Shown here: positions 22,011-33,640 of the stretch, one piece after another
Position numbering within the stretch: the first letter of the stretch is position 1
Layout of the letters: each line of letters begins with the position of its first letter
DNA from: Hysterangium stoloniferum
Lineage: Eukaryota > Basidiomycota > Agaricomycetes > Hysterangiales > Hysterangiaceae
Assembly (NCBI GenBank): GCA_015178975.1
Contig: WHVD01000031.1
Coordinates: 682,001 to 746,000 of the forward strand
Length of the DNA stretch: 64,000 bases
Direction of reading: 5' to 3'
Notes under the pieces: generated by a model
The model's input: the letters and a program-made list of their open reading frames with translations, nothing else
Told to the model about the DNA's origin: nothing
Database searches by the model: none
Position numbers and translations under genes: made by a program

Positions 22011-24090
22011 TTTATAGATGTGAACAAGAGGATTAAATTCTAACATCACATCCTGTAATCCAGAAATAGTTGTAGCTTTGATTCTTTTGTCCTGGTTATG
22101 TGAATACCTCATCAGTAAAATGACCATGTGCTCTGGAGCCTCCAGGAGGCTCCAGCGGCACCAGAGTATTCAGAGAACATCACCCAGTTTCAAATACTCT
22201 TAGAGCACTATAGAGACGACAATATCTCTTGCAAATATTTTTCTCTCACTACTCTCACTACTCTAGTTACTCTAGCTATATTTATAATACAGTATTTACA
22301 ATAAATATTCATTTAGAAAAATAAATTTAAAAAATTCAAATACAATTGTGATGCAGAAAGTGATTATTATTATCATCAAACATTAGTATCACTAGTCACA
22401 CAATTACAAAACACAATAAAAAATATAAGAAAAAATGATCCAAAATACATAAATAAATAAAAACATGCCATAAACAATGTTCACACTACAAGCAATGAAA
22501 TAACAAGTATAGTTGGTTGTCATAAAGACATGTAGAGCTTGTTGTTATAAAAAATATAACCCAGTGAGAAAGGCAACAGTAACAATACTGCATCTTCCAG
22601 CACAGCAGGGACAGTAATGTGACAAGCAAAAAAACAAGAAAGAAAAGGAGAAACAGTATATTCCAAGCAGAAGTAAGGACAAGTGTGGGGGTGAGGGCCA
22701 AGATGAAGCCAAAGTGTCAAGGCAGAGACAATGATGTGAAGGTGAAGGAAGAGATGCATAGAGATGAAGGCAGAGATGAGGAAACAAGTGTGGATAGTGC
22801 TAGGTACACAGGCAGAGAAAGGATAAGGTCACAAAGAGGAAGGTGATGAGAGCATGAAGGGAAACTAAGCAGGGCCACACCGCTATACATAAGTATGTCA
22901 TGGAATGTTTGAACCATGACTGGTATGCTACTGTGACTGACGTATGTTTATCACGTTATGTCACATTATTTCCCAGCAATATAGTGGCTCGGGATTTTAG
23001 CCGGCTGTATCTAAATCTATGTGAATGTATTTACTCTCTCTCAGAGCCTCTGGGAGCTAGTGCCTATCCTCTATAGCCTATTGAATAAGACAAATAAGGA
23101 AGAGATCTCAGGTTCCAAGTAATGAAACACTGTTATATTTCTGCTTTAAATACTCTAGAAGTGATATTGGTACATTATCTGTTGTAAAATAATACATATT
23201 ATTGATGTTTTGTACTTTAAGCACTCTGAGAGCCTCTGGGAGTCAGCACCTATCCTCTACAGCCAAAAAAAGGGATGGGAGCAAACTGGATCATGGCCGG
23301 CAGCTCCAGCAGCTAAACCACTTTACTGATGCTATGCTCTAATGCAACATCTGCTTCATAAAGGTAGAGTTGGGAATAGGAAGGATTCTGACTGTAAGCC
23401 TGGCCACCTTACCACATACATCATCACCAACCTCTCCCATCAACCACTCATTGTTCCGCCACTTGGGAGCATCCTTGTGCCTTATCATGTGGTCATCATC
23501 ACCAACCTCTCCCATCAGCCACTCATTGATCTGCCACTTTATTGTTAAGTAGCACCCCTGTGCCTGATCATGCGGTTCCTTGTTCTTCCACCCCATTCAC
23601 CTTGACTCTATATAAAAGACCCCATATCCTATAGTGATAGGATATCTTCTCTTTGACCATTAATCCTTTTTCCACTCTTCCCTAGGGAACCTCGCATTCA
23701 CCTTGTATCCTACTGATATGTAAAAATAAAGAAAACTTAGTCCTGTCCGTGTTGACCAAGTGAGGCTGATACCAACAGCCTTACACTGACCCTCATTAGG
23801 AATCAGAGTGCCATGATTATGTCTAAGTTCCCTATGGAGCTTAGAGACATAAGGACCGTGTTCTCCATCAAGCAATGATCTGTCCACCATCACATCCAGG
23901 GATATAAATGCTAAAGGAGAATTATATTCCCAGATATTTTTATGAAACTCTTTAGCATGTTCATCCTCAGGACTCTCCAGTATATGATAAATGGATCCTG
24001 CTGATTGATAGACAGAGGAATAGCAGGAGGGGAAAAGGGAAATGGTACAGGAGCAGAAAGAGCAGTCTGCTGAGAAACACCATCACATCT
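22011..24090. other. AT-rich region without recognised gene
   Basis: No protein family was recognised. Visible structure: a palindrome GGAGCCTCCAGGAGGCTCC at about 22137; a repeated 40-bp segment around agcctctgggag (23040 and 23225); a direct duplication of about 75 bp containing caacctctcccatcarccac (23430 and 23500). On the minus strand 24060-23660 is fairly open (MVDRSLLDGEHGPYVSKLHR), but I could not assign it; it may come from another transposon. Confidence 0.4.
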
Positions 24091-24094
24091 CAGA

Positions 24095-24260
24095 ATGGAA
24101 ACCATGTACAGAATGGAAACCATGTACAGGATAGAAACCGTGTACAGAATGGAAACTGTGTACAAAATGAGTAACAGTTAATAAGGGAGTAACAGTTAAT
24201 AAGGGAGTAACAGTTAATAAGGGAGTAACAGTTAATAAGGGAGTAACAGTTCAGAAGGGA
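24095..24260. repeat. Two short tandem arrays, 22-bp and 18-bp units
   Basis: Four copies of a gaatggaaaccatgtaca unit are followed by five copies of gagtaacagttaataagg. Both motifs resemble monomers of the 18-bp satellite near 4.7-5.2 kb (gaatggaaactgtgtaaag, ggttacaaatggaacaat), so the two loci probably share an origin. The next 250 bp carry degenerate gattgagaa repeats. Confidence 0.75.
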
Positions 24261-24689
24261 ACAATGGTTCAGAAAGTTTCAAGAGGAGCAATGGTCTCAA
24301 AAAGAGCAGTGATTTCACCCACCGAGATGGTTGATCTTATTGGAATTGATTCAGAATTGATACAGCATTGATAAATCATTGATTGAGAAGAGTATTGATT
24401 GAGAAGAGTATTGATGGAGCATAGATTGAAAATGGATCAATGGAGTATAGTTCGAGAATTGATGGAGCATTGATTGAGAATTGTTGACTGAGAAATAATT
24501 GATGAGCATTCATTCAGCATTGATGGAATACTGTTAGGATTGTATATGCATGGTTGCATTTGATTGATAATTTCATTTTATTTGCTGATTGGCATTTTTC
24601 CTGATTTTATTGGTACATATATTTATTTTCTCACATCATATTTCATATATTTTTCTTAATTTTGTACTATTTTTCTAATCAGGGTATTC

Positions 24690-25243
24690 TTCATATATCC
24701 TCATGTGCATTAGTTCAAAGCTCTATGTATGCTTGTGGGTACATAGACTCTTGTGGGTGACATACTGTACTCTTGTGTACTAGTAGGTGTAGGAGAAACT
24801 CAGACCCAGAAACCACAACTTGTTAGACATCATTTGAAGTGTCTGCTACAAGTTGTGATTGGGGTATTGTCTCAACCATCTCAAATGGCCATACTCAAAT
24901 TTGAATGTCTTACTCTCCACTCCATACTTTTAAAGTCAAAGCATAAAGCTCACCACTCAAACTCACTTGTCAACTATCCTTGCTCATCCCACTTCTTCTG
25001 GTGAACAGTCTTTTGCATTTATTCAACTTTATCTAGTCTATTTGACTGTGAATCATACCATCAAGGTCAATTCCACTTTCCCTTATTCTAGTCAACTCTA
25101 GCAACTGTACAGTTGCTCATGACAACAACAACAACTTTGCATCTATCTGTATTGTACTTTGACAGTCCAATCCACCTGTATCATACCTAGAAGATCAATA
25201 CTCTTTGTATATTGAATGGTTAGGATTTCCACAACTCTTCACA
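24690..25243 (-). repeat. LTR, family 1
   Basis: Minus-strand start TGTGAAGAGTTGTGG at 25243, with the family motifs cttgtgggtacatagactcttgtggg and agttgtgattggggta. Its left limit is uncertain and no matching duplication was found. It directly adjoins the copia integrase relic. Confidence 0.7.
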
Positions 25244-25720
25244 CTTTGTCCCATATGTGCCTCAAGGCTCAGAATGCAGATGTACACTATTGGGAACAAC
25301 ACACAGAAATTCCACACATGACTCTCGCAGACAAAACCAATAAGTCTGCAACAAATATATCCAACAGCAACAAGTGCTATTCCTTTTTATGACAGGTAAC
25401 ACCTTAACTTTGAATTCATGAGTTCAGTTCCATTATTGGCCATTACTCCCTGGACTTTTGCATTGAATAGCATTTCAAGTTGAGCTATGTATTATTATAT
25501 TTTGTGCAACCCCTCCAGCTTGTCTGCTAATATTTCAACTCATACAGCATTGGAGAAGTAATTAACAATGGCTATGAAATAATGCTTCTTGTCGTTTCCA
25601 TATCCCACAAGGTCCATATGGAATAATTTCCCCAGTTTTTTTATCTGGTTCATGATATGAATTAGATTTCTTTCAATAAAGTTGAATATCAATCAAAAGA
25701 CACTCTACTAAATTGAATAC
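25244..25720 (-). pseudogene. Ty1/copia integrase fragment
   Basis: Scattered minus-strand frames read VGYGNDKKHYFIAIVNYFSN, then VEILADKLEGLHKI and GVMANNGTELMNSKLRCYL, followed by KGIALVAV. This is the copia integrase core, with NGTE around the second catalytic aspartate (D changed to N) and a shifted third block. It normally inserts the cDNA into chromosomes. Multiple stops and an LTR at its end make it dead. Downstream to 26100 nothing further was recognised. Confidence 0.65.
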
Positions 25721-26224
25721 AATGCCTCATTTGATGAAGTATTGATTCATCCTGTCAATAAAGTAAGAGGCAATTCCAAGATGCAATAGATCACAGATAA
25801 TAAGTCAAAAGGTTACCACATTTACATGAGAGAAGAATGAAAGTATATTATTCATACAATAGACTAGTATACAGATTTAGTGTGATATTTTCTGACTGAC
25901 TTTCCTCACTCATATCATAGCCCTTTTATGTTTTTTATCATTTTACTATGACTATGTTATGACTTAATAATTAAATCATTTATGATGTTGAATTGAGACA
26001 AGTTGAATGTCTGTTGGAGATTAAGTTAAATATTGTCAAATAATAGCTGAGTTGAAAAGTTGTTGAAGCTGAGTCGAACAGCAGTCAAAGTCAATATTAT
26101 AAGCTTTTGTGACTGTTTGTGACAGTCATGACAGTTCTTTCTGTCCAAATGGGTTTCTGTGCTGTTTATGGAGCCCATGGGTGTTCTGACTTGACATAGT
26201 GTATTCTCAGAATCCCCAGGTCTC

Positions 26225-26404
26225 CCACCCCCAACCTTGCACATTCCTGGACCTCCTGGGTTCCTTGCCTTCCCTGTCTGAAGTTGGACATGAAAATCAT
26301 GTGAGGGAACAGCACATAAGCTGAAGCCAAGTCCTACCTGCCACCTGGGTTATCTGCAGGTTTCCCCAGAGACCCACCCATAAGCCCAGAGCTAAACAGT
26401 TTGT
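26225..26404 (-). repeat. LTR fragment with shared U3 module
   Basis: Contains the reverse complement of GGACTTGGCTTCAGCTTAT (about 26310-26330), within sequence otherwise unlike the neighbouring LTR families. Its limits are uncertain. Confidence 0.5.
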
Positions 26405-26924
26405 ATCCAACCAGAAATCCCGCCAGACTCTGGGCACTAACTTATATGCACCCATGCCCTATATGAACCAATTATCCATTTACTAGAATACCTGCCGGAC
26501 TCTGCATGTCAGTCCTGTCTATGCTTGACCTTCATTACTTTATGTATCAGTCACTGGAATACCTGCCGGAACCCATACCTGTCTATCCCGGACTCTGTCC
26601 CATGCATCAGTCACTGGACTCCATTCAGAAAACCCAACAGCTCTCTAACTGAGCCCCATTCCCATTATGGTTAAATGACCTGTCACGATTTGGACTCTGC
26701 TCCTGCCCCATTCCCATTATGGTTTTACAACTTGTCACGTTTCGGACTCTGCTCCGTTCCATTCTGTTCCTAATACCAAGTTTGGTGTTTATTTATCTCG
26801 TTTTATGCTTGCTAGTTTAGTTTTCATTATTACTGGATTTGGTATGTTATTCATTCCACAGTCTATATAGTCTGGCAGATGTTGTACATACAATCCAGTC
26901 AGAAAATCAGCTTATATTCCCCCA
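26405..26924 (+). repeat. LTR fragment, family 4
   Basis: Matches 52438-52932 over about 500 bp, including cagaaatcccgccagactc near the start, repeated catcagtcactgga blocks, and ctatatagtctggcagatg with a TATA-like core near the end. The first bases are missing here. Confidence 0.7.
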
Positions 26925-27210
26925 GTAATCTCAAGGACATTTTCCACTCTAATCTCCTCTTTGAAACACACCATTTTACCTTGTCAGACCCCATGGGCTC
27001 TGACCCATCTATCACTCAACCTCTGACTTAGCTATCTTGACTCCCTGACCTCTCAATGCATGAACCCTGCCCAGACTCCCCGGGATTCCCATCTGCCCAT
27101 TTGAAATTGGACAAGACGATCTTGTGAGGGTGCAGCCTATAAGCTGAAGCCAAGTCCTACCAGGGTTCCCATGGGTTTCTCTGGAAACCCTCCATGCATG
27201 ACTCTTAACA
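26925..27210 (-). repeat. LTR fragment, family 3
   Basis: Matches 37309-37635. On the minus strand it begins TGTTAAGAGTCATGC and soon carries the module GGACTTGGCTTCAGCTTAT. It is joined directly to a truncated family 2 LTR at 27211. Confidence 0.7.
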
Positions 27211-27873
27211 CCTCGCAAGTTACTGTCGGATGTCCTTAAATTTCAGGCAGGCGGAAAACTAATCCTGTTGAAGTCCTCTCGGTAAGTCACCCATTGGATG
27301 CCAAAGGACAGTAGTGGGTTGCAGGGTCAGAGACTGAGAGTGAGCGAGTGCAAGCAAAGGCGGGAGTGGGATACTTAGAATGGGACTATGAGAGATGTAT
27401 ATGCGTGTTCTGAGTCAATATTCTGATTGACTTGTAGCTACATACATTACAGTAGGACTTAAATACTAACTATCGGCATCTTGAAATACTAACTAGGGTA
27501 AGAGTGGAAATGTCCAACTAGTGTCAAATAAACTTGATTAGAAACTGGATGGTTACAATATGATCGGAAGCCGTGATTTACTGAGAGTGAAATTACAAGA
27601 AAAGGAAATAGTCCAAGAGCTACAAGTATATACAGGCATATGTGAGACATAGAGTAGAACGTATCAAACATAATAAGGGGAACATATCAAAGCATAACCA
27701 GATGGTACAAGCATAACTTGACAGGGGTGTAAGCGGAGTTTGATCGCCATGAGGGTATAAGTCAGTGTCAGTTTTACCAACAGTTTCTGATATGATGACT
27801 TTAGCCAGTAACTTGAAGTGCAGATGGACAATAGTATCATCGGGGACTGTTGGGTTGTGACATGGTTGTAACA
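27211..27873 (+). repeat. LTR, family 2, first ~75 bp missing
   Basis: Aligns with 35138-35848 and the other family 2 copies from cctcgcaagttac onward and ends GTTGTAACA at 27873. Immediately beyond lies atatccccccatttgg; read on the minus strand this is a purine run (AAATGGGGGGATAT) directly before TGTTACAACC, i.e. a polypurine tract in front of a 3' LTR. That makes this LTR the likely 3' LTR of the chromovirus at 29-34 kb. Confidence 0.75.
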
Positions 27874-28051
27874 ATATCCCCCCATTTGGCCAAAATCCCA
27901 AGGAGGCTGAAAATCTAGATTTTGTATGTAAAACCTGTTGGGTACAGGTGGTGAGTCAAAACATCATGTGACTTGGTAAAAATTTACATATAAAATTTTG
28001 AGGGGTGCTGGTGCTTGAGATTTTAACTCTTTCCATTTAACCACAATAACC

Positions 28052-29032
28052 ATGGGTTCAGGATCAAAGCCTTTCCCATCCAGGCCAACCATCACCCCCG
28101 TATCTCTCAGCAGACCCCTGAATGCACAAGAGCATTGTTGGCTTCTTGAAGAAAAGAAGAAGGCATGTGAGGAGGAGGAGTGTAAAGAGAAGGAGGAGTT
28201 GGAGGCAATAGAGGCAGAGGAGAAGACATTGGCAGAGGCAGAGGCTGCTCGCAAGCATTGGGAAGCTGTGCTTGTGAAGAAGAAGCAGCGGGAGGCCATT
28301 CAGGTGCAAGAAGAGGACGTGAAGAAGAAGTGGGAGGGTAAAGTAAGTCGGAGTTCCTGGTTCTTGTGGCTTTGCTGACAATTTTGAAGTGCAAAGTGGT
28401 GACACCATTGGAATCTGGTGGTGAAGAGGGTGAGGAGGATGAGGAGGAGGTGCTGGGGCCTTCGAGCCCCAAGGTATGTTTGGACTTCTAATATTCAGTT
28501 TTTTTTTTTTTTTGGTTTATAGAAGCAAAAACAGGCCCCAAAGGTGGGGCCTGAAAACAATCCAAAGTGCAATTGATGTACTAACCAAGGTTGAACTTGC
28601 CATCCACAGGCCAATGGTTGGGGCCACACCTGTCAAGAGTGTGCCAGTCAAAAACTCAGCTGTATTTTTCCAGATACCGATGGGAACGGGTCCTATCAAG
28701 AGCAGCAGGCAGATGCCTTGGAGGAGCAAAATAAGCTCCTATACATGTATTTCTCGGAGACCAGTCAGTTCCGACATGAGCAGCTGCAACAACAGGCTCT
28801 ATTCACTGAGCAAATGTGACTATTGCGTGTGGGGCTGGAGAAACAAACCAGCATCATAGAGTATGTTGGAGGACAACTCAAACAGTATTTAGAGCTGTCC
28901 AGTTCCAATGAGGCTGGGCCTGGGGTTGGGACATCAGAGAAGGTCAGTAAGGAGATGTCGGTGGCTGTCGGTGTGGGGGAAATATCCGAGGCTGGGGAAG
29001 AAGGAGAGGTTGTAGAGGAGACTTATAGATAG
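28052..29032 (+). pseudogene. Accessory ORF of the chromovirus: coiled coil plus Cys cluster, antisense to pol
   Basis: Three exons fit: 28052-28342, 28390-28473 and 28523-29032, with 47- and 49-bp introns, both phase 0. The start ACCATGG is a good context. Exon 1 encodes a long Glu/Lys-rich coiled coil (EEKKKACEEEECKEKEEL and onwards); exon 2 is acidic (GGEEGEEDEEEV); exon 3 has a cysteine cluster with C-x2-C, C-x2-C and SCIFPD spacing reminiscent of fungal zinc-cluster proteins, then Gln-rich helices and an acidic tail. Three in-frame TGA codons interrupt exon 3 (28583, 28601, 28817). It is tail-to-tail with the chromodomain end of pol (29123). Similar coiled-coil/Cys ORFs accompany retroelements in mushrooms as far as I recall; the function is unknown. 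A DNA- or chromatin-binding accessory is possible. Confidence 0.55.
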
Positions 29033-29122
29033 TGAATATTATGGTTTTCGTTTTAAACAAAACAAACAAAAATGAAAAAACATAAGACATAGTCGGAAAG
29101 TGGTCAGATTCTGTATGAAAAT

Positions 29123-31046
29123 CTATAGAAATCCTAAGGGTCTGGGTTTATTTGGATAGACTTGATGAAAACCTAAAACAATTTCTGATGCATTGCTGAG
29201 CTCCGTAGCTAGGATCCATGAAGTTTCTTCCTCCTCTGTACCTTCATAGCCAGCCCATTTGACCAAATAAAGTAACTTGCATGAGTGTTGGTGATTGTCA
29301 ATCTTGGAGTCTAGGATTTCCAATATCTTGAATTTGGGTTCCCCATCAATGATCACAGGTGGTGGTGGTGGTTGTATGTGATCCAGTATAATGTTAGCAA
29401 CATGTGGTTCTAATCTAGATACATGAAATACTGGATGCACTGCATGCATGCTGTCAGGAAGCCAAAGAGTCCATGAAAGTGTGCCAGCTTGTGCTATAAC
29501 TTCAAAAGGACCTAAATATTTTTCAGAGAGCTTCTTGGAAGGTCTAGTGGTTCAGAAAAACTTGGCTTTAACGAATACTCAGTCTTGGACCTTAAAATCA
29601 GGAAGCAGAAGTCGATTCTTATCTGTGGACCATTGGTATCATTCTTGGGCCACTGCAATAGTTTTTTGAAGTTCTTGATGTAGCTCATCAAGGTTTGTAA
29701 TGAAGTCTTGAGCACGGGTTGTGAAGAGTGGTATAAGTTCTGACTGTTCTATATACAAAGAATTGAGTAGAATGGGAAGATGGATGATTTGAGAAGGATG
29801 ATTCAAGTGGAGGCCTCGACTATTACAGTTCGAGGCCAGAAGTGTTAGATAGTTCAGATATTGCTACCTATGTGGTAGCTGACACGTTACCCTGATCACC
29901 GCTCGTAGTAGACCTAGTTTATGTCTTACGAGTGGTGGTTCTTGGGTAAAAGTGTGTCTGAGTTCTAATTGGTGCTGAGTGCACCCACAAGTATACACAA
30001 TGCTTTGAACTAATGAAATGATGGAATATTCAAAGAATATCAAAGATAGATAAATATGAATAGAATGTGTAAAATATAAATAAAATAAAAGGAGTGTTTT
30101 ACCACAATGAAACTGTGGTAAAAGCATACTCCTCACACGGGTGGATGCGAGATCTGGGTGGATTGTGATATTGGGGTTGTAGCCTTTCTTTGTGAAGAAA
30201 GGCAAAATGGCAGTAGTGGCATTCAGTGCATTGTTATATGTGAATTCAGCTAGCAGCAGTAGTGATTTCCAATTATCTTGTTGATAGTTACAATAGACTC
30301 AAATGTACTGTTCCAAGGTTTGATTCATGTGTTTAGTTTGGGTGTTGCCTTCTGGAGCCTGAAGTGAAGTGTAATTTCATGTCTAGTGCTTTTTTAAGTG
30401 ACCTAAAGAAATGAGAGACAAACTCAGATCTACGATCAGATGTGACATGCGATAGAATGCTGTGCTTGGAAAATACATGAATGACAAATAGTTCAGCTAA
30501 CTGTAGAGATGTTATTGTGTTATATGTTGGAATGAAAATACTTTTCTTTGTGAGCCTATCCACAACAACTAGGATTGCTGTATGACCTTCGGATGCCAGT
30601 AGAGGCTTGATGAAATCCATAGAATTCGAGTTCCAGGGTTTTTCCGGTATCAGTAACTGTTTGACTAGGCCATATGGTTTGTGTTGCTCTGATTTGGAGC
30701 ATAAACAAGTAGTACAGGACTTGCAATAGTGCTTAACGAAATCTCAGATGCCGGGCTATGTATATTCTCTTCTAATAAGTGCAAGAGTCTTATTGAGGCC
30801 AAAATGTCCCAAGATTGGGTGGTCATGCTTATGTTGTAGGATTCACAGCTGAAGGGTGTCAGAATCCAGTAGATAGATGTGGTTGTCAAGTCTAATAAAA
30901 CCCTGTGAGTCTAGTGGCCATTGGGGTTGATTGGGATTGGGATCAGATGGGTTATTGAGGTGTGCTTTGGTGACTGGGTCTAATGGAATTACCGATAGTA
31001 TGTCTTGATGTAATTTTTCGGTATCCATAAGGATAACACTTTGCAA
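29123..31046 (-). pseudogene. Chromovirus integrase and chromodomain
   Basis: From 31046: the linker VILMDTEKLHQDILS, then HPxxGHFGLNKTLALI and a CxxC zinc site around 30720 (KSCTTC in another frame), the core with MDFIKPLLASEGHTAILVVVDRLTK (first Asp) and VTSDRRSEFVSHFF (second Asp); the third block PEGNTQTKHMNQTLEQY is in a shifted frame near 30340. After the solo LTR come TNLDELHQEL-like and HPVFHVSRLEPH motifs, then the chromodomain: FKILEILDSK, LYLVKWAGYEG, TSWI. Chromodomains of this type steer insertion to methylated-histone chromatin in some chromoviruses. Confidence 0.82.
29720..30137 (+). repeat. Solo LTR, family 1, target duplication CGGGT
   Basis: Starts TGTGAAGAGTGG, ends CTCCTCACA; CGGGT lies at 29715-29719 and 30138-30142. 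Removal joins the integrase reading DLAST to RAQDFI. Shorter than the other copies (418 bp). Confidence 0.93.
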
Positions 31047-31070
31047 GACTGGATGAATGAGGTAAGTGGC

Positions 31071-32359
31071 TCAGATAGACATGGACAGTTGTTTGGATGA
31101 AAACATAGGCTTAAAATTATGTGGATTAACTGTGGTGTAGTCACTACTCCCCGAAAAGATGTCATTGATAAAATGTTGAAAGACCGATGGAGCATTGGTG
31201 AGACCAAAAAACATCACTAACCATTTGAAAGAGCCATAGCAAGTGCAAAAAGCTGTTTTCCACTCATTGCATTCAGTGATCTGAACCAAATGATAGGCAT
31301 GTTTAAGATCTATCTTTGTCTAGATTTGAGCTTTCTGAAGGGCATCAAGTAGATCAGAGATTAGTGGTAACGGGTACTTATCTTTCCGAGTGATTGCATT
31401 TAGTCCTCGAAAGTCAACACAAAGCTGTAGGGAACTGTCTTTTTTCCAAACGAATAGAACAGGGACTCCATAAGGAGATTTTGAGGGTCAGATAAATCCT
31501 ATAGCCAAGTGTTTGTCCAAGAAATCTCAGATAGCCAATAGTTCGGACTGCAAGAGAGGATAACCCGGGCCTAAAGGCAGATGTGAACCTTCTTCAATAT
31601 CAAATTTCAAATTGTAAGGCCTGTGAGGGGCAAGTTGATCAGCTTTTTGTTTACTGAAGACGTCTGCAAATTCATAATATTTTTCTGGAACACCTTCCAA
31701 ATCTGCAACAGGTTCAGCCACCGGAGTTGCAAAATGACCAGTGGCTTCATCAACTTTAAGATTGACTGTAAATGCTCAGGAGCCTTCTAACTGCATGGCT
31801 CTCATAAAAGCTGCAGCATTTATTAGAGAGATGGAAGGCAGAGAGCTCGGATTTGCCATGGGGGAGGTGCCATAGAGGCCATATTTGCTGAAACAGGTGG
31901 GGACAGACCAGTCGTATCAGGTACCAACGGGATTCGGAAATGGATACTGCCCAATACCCAATGAATCAACAGATTGTAGCAGGTGAGCCAGTTATGTCCT
32001 AGAACCACGGAGCAGCTTGAGTCTAATTGTGTTACAAAAAACATAACTGTCTGAAAAGTTCCACATGGGAACTGAAGTCGGAGTTCACAGCCTTGCAAGA
32101 TTACAGAGTTTGAGGTACCATCAAAATGTTGGAGAAGAATTGGATCTATTGCATAGGTTTTTAACTGATGTTTTCAAGAAAAATTTATATCTATGAAACA
32201 ATGAGTTGAACCTGAATCTATAAAAGCTCTAAAATTGAGACTCCCAAAGGGTTCTGAGGTGAGATTCATAAACAATGAATTTGGATCATAAAGAGCAGAC
32301 ACGTTAAGATGACAATTTTCCAGTGTGCAGGGAGATTCAACGCAACTCTCCAACCGCAT
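31071..32359 (-). pseudogene. Chromovirus protease and N-terminal RT
   Basis: The aspartic protease site is AFIDSGSTHCFID (about 32210), with the C-terminal VVLGHNWL block at 32000. The RT starts near 31720 with EKYYEFADVFSKQKADQLAPH, continues through QAFLDKHL- and [12 protein letters not shown] segments, and ends with [20 protein letters not shown] at 31150, where the sequence jumps to post-RNase H linker. The catalytic YLDD block is deleted. Confidence 0.8.
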
Positions 32360-33640
32360 GGAATCCAGAGAGTTGCTTAATCTTTTTTTGACTCAGCAGC
32401 TGGCTTAGCTGGTTGTGAAGTTGTAGCCATATTGGCCGATCAGGCCTTTGTGGCCTTTGGGCATGCAGCAACTCGGTGTCCAGGATCTGCGCACAACAAA
32501 CAAAGGTTGTTGTCCATTCAGCATTGCTTTTCTTGTGGTAGGAGCTTGCCATTGGAGCTGAGTTTGCCAGTAAGGTTGGGTTTGTCCTTGTCTTGAGATT
32601 TACCCAACTGTTTGCCCTTGCCTTTTTTGTCATTAGAACCCTTGTTGTCAGACTTCTTATCAGAGTTCGAGTTGCCAGTATTGTCGGTGTTTTGATTACC
32701 CAACTTGTTGCCATTCTTGTTGTCTGATAATTTTTGTCCAATGGGTTTTCGCAACTGAATTCCGAGTATCATTCCCAATATCGGGCATCCATGTTTTGGG
32801 CCTTTAGATGCATGAGTGGGAGAGTGTTCAGCTTACTGGTCTCCTCTTTGGAAACTTCGTCTTTGAGGTGGGATGGGAGGCCAGAGTAAAACTGGTAATG
32901 GAGGGCCGAATCACCCCAGTCACAAGCACAGTGAGTTTGTTGAACTGGACGATGTAGTCAGTAATGCATTGGGTATCTTTCATTTTGAGATTAGAAAGTG
33001 TGGCCTCGGCATTGCCTGTTTGGTTGTAGGGACCGAAGTTTGTTTCAAGCTCCTCAATGAAGGCATCTCAATCATGAAGCCAATTGGGATCTTCGGAAGT
33101 GAGGCCATAAAATGCAGGTTCAAACCAGGCTGCTGTGGAATACTTGAGGTAAGAGAGCACAAAATTTACCTTTCAGTCATCCATTGCAAAAGCAGCATGG
33201 TCCTAAAAGTTGAATCGACACTGCATAAGAAATGTTAGTAATTTCTTCAGGTTTGAGCCAGTAAATAGTTCGGGTTTGTTGACTCGGGTTTGCCCAGGTT
33301 CCTTTTCCTTAGTATTGTTTTTAAGGTTGTTAAGGGATCCTAAGGTGCCTGGGAACAATTCCCATGTTTGGTCAGGAGAGAAATCTGGTTTTAGTTTTGC
33401 AGACTTCATAGGACCACTGGCTTGAGGTATAGGCTGGTTGCTATCCTTGGGTTCAGGTCCCAGAGCTGACTGATTATTAACCTCTTCAGATGCTTCAGGT
33501 TTGGTGGCTTCAGTAACTTCTTCAGCATCACTGGTAATTTCCACGAAGTGGGATTCTTTGGAGGGTTCTGGTTGTGGTGTTTTCAGAGTGGCTTGGGCTG
33601 TATACAGGAATGGAGATTGAAGGGTGGATGTTATGTATTT
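32360..33640 (-). pseudogene. Chromovirus gag
   Basis: The N-terminal part (33544-33203) is acidic and ends KPELFTGSNLKKLLTFLMQCRF, the usual start of the fungal gag core. The core follows in a second frame (WFEPAFYGL, WLHDWDAFIEELETNFGPY, about 33130-33020). A Lys/Asn-rich linker is at 32780-32560 and the zinc knuckle CLLCADPGHRVAAC at about 32490, preceded by an in-frame stop. Gag forms the virus-like particle and packages RNA. Confidence 0.8.

Larger units (their letters stand above)
29123..33640 (-). mobile_element. Ty3/gypsy chromovirus B, internally deleted
   Basis: Order on the minus strand: gag (33640-32350), protease (32360-31900), RT (about 31720-31150), then a jump directly to the integrase N-terminal linker (31130), integrase core (30620-30330), C-terminal part, and a chromodomain (29449-29123). 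The C-terminal half of RT and the RNase H are absent. A solo LTR splits the integrase C-terminal region. Probable 3' LTR at 27211-27873; a matching 5' LTR is not adjacent. Stops in most modules make it nonautonomous. The chromodomain and module order place it among chromoviruses. Confidence 0.88.

Noticed and set aside
22130..22180. Palindrome GGAGCCTCCAGGAGGCTCC as a regulatory operator
   Set aside because: No adjacent gene and no second copy with a functional context; only noted as structure.
28474..28522. Poly-T tract as transposon tail or terminator
   Set aside because: It fits as the polypyrimidine tract of an intron between two in-frame exons of the accessory ORF.
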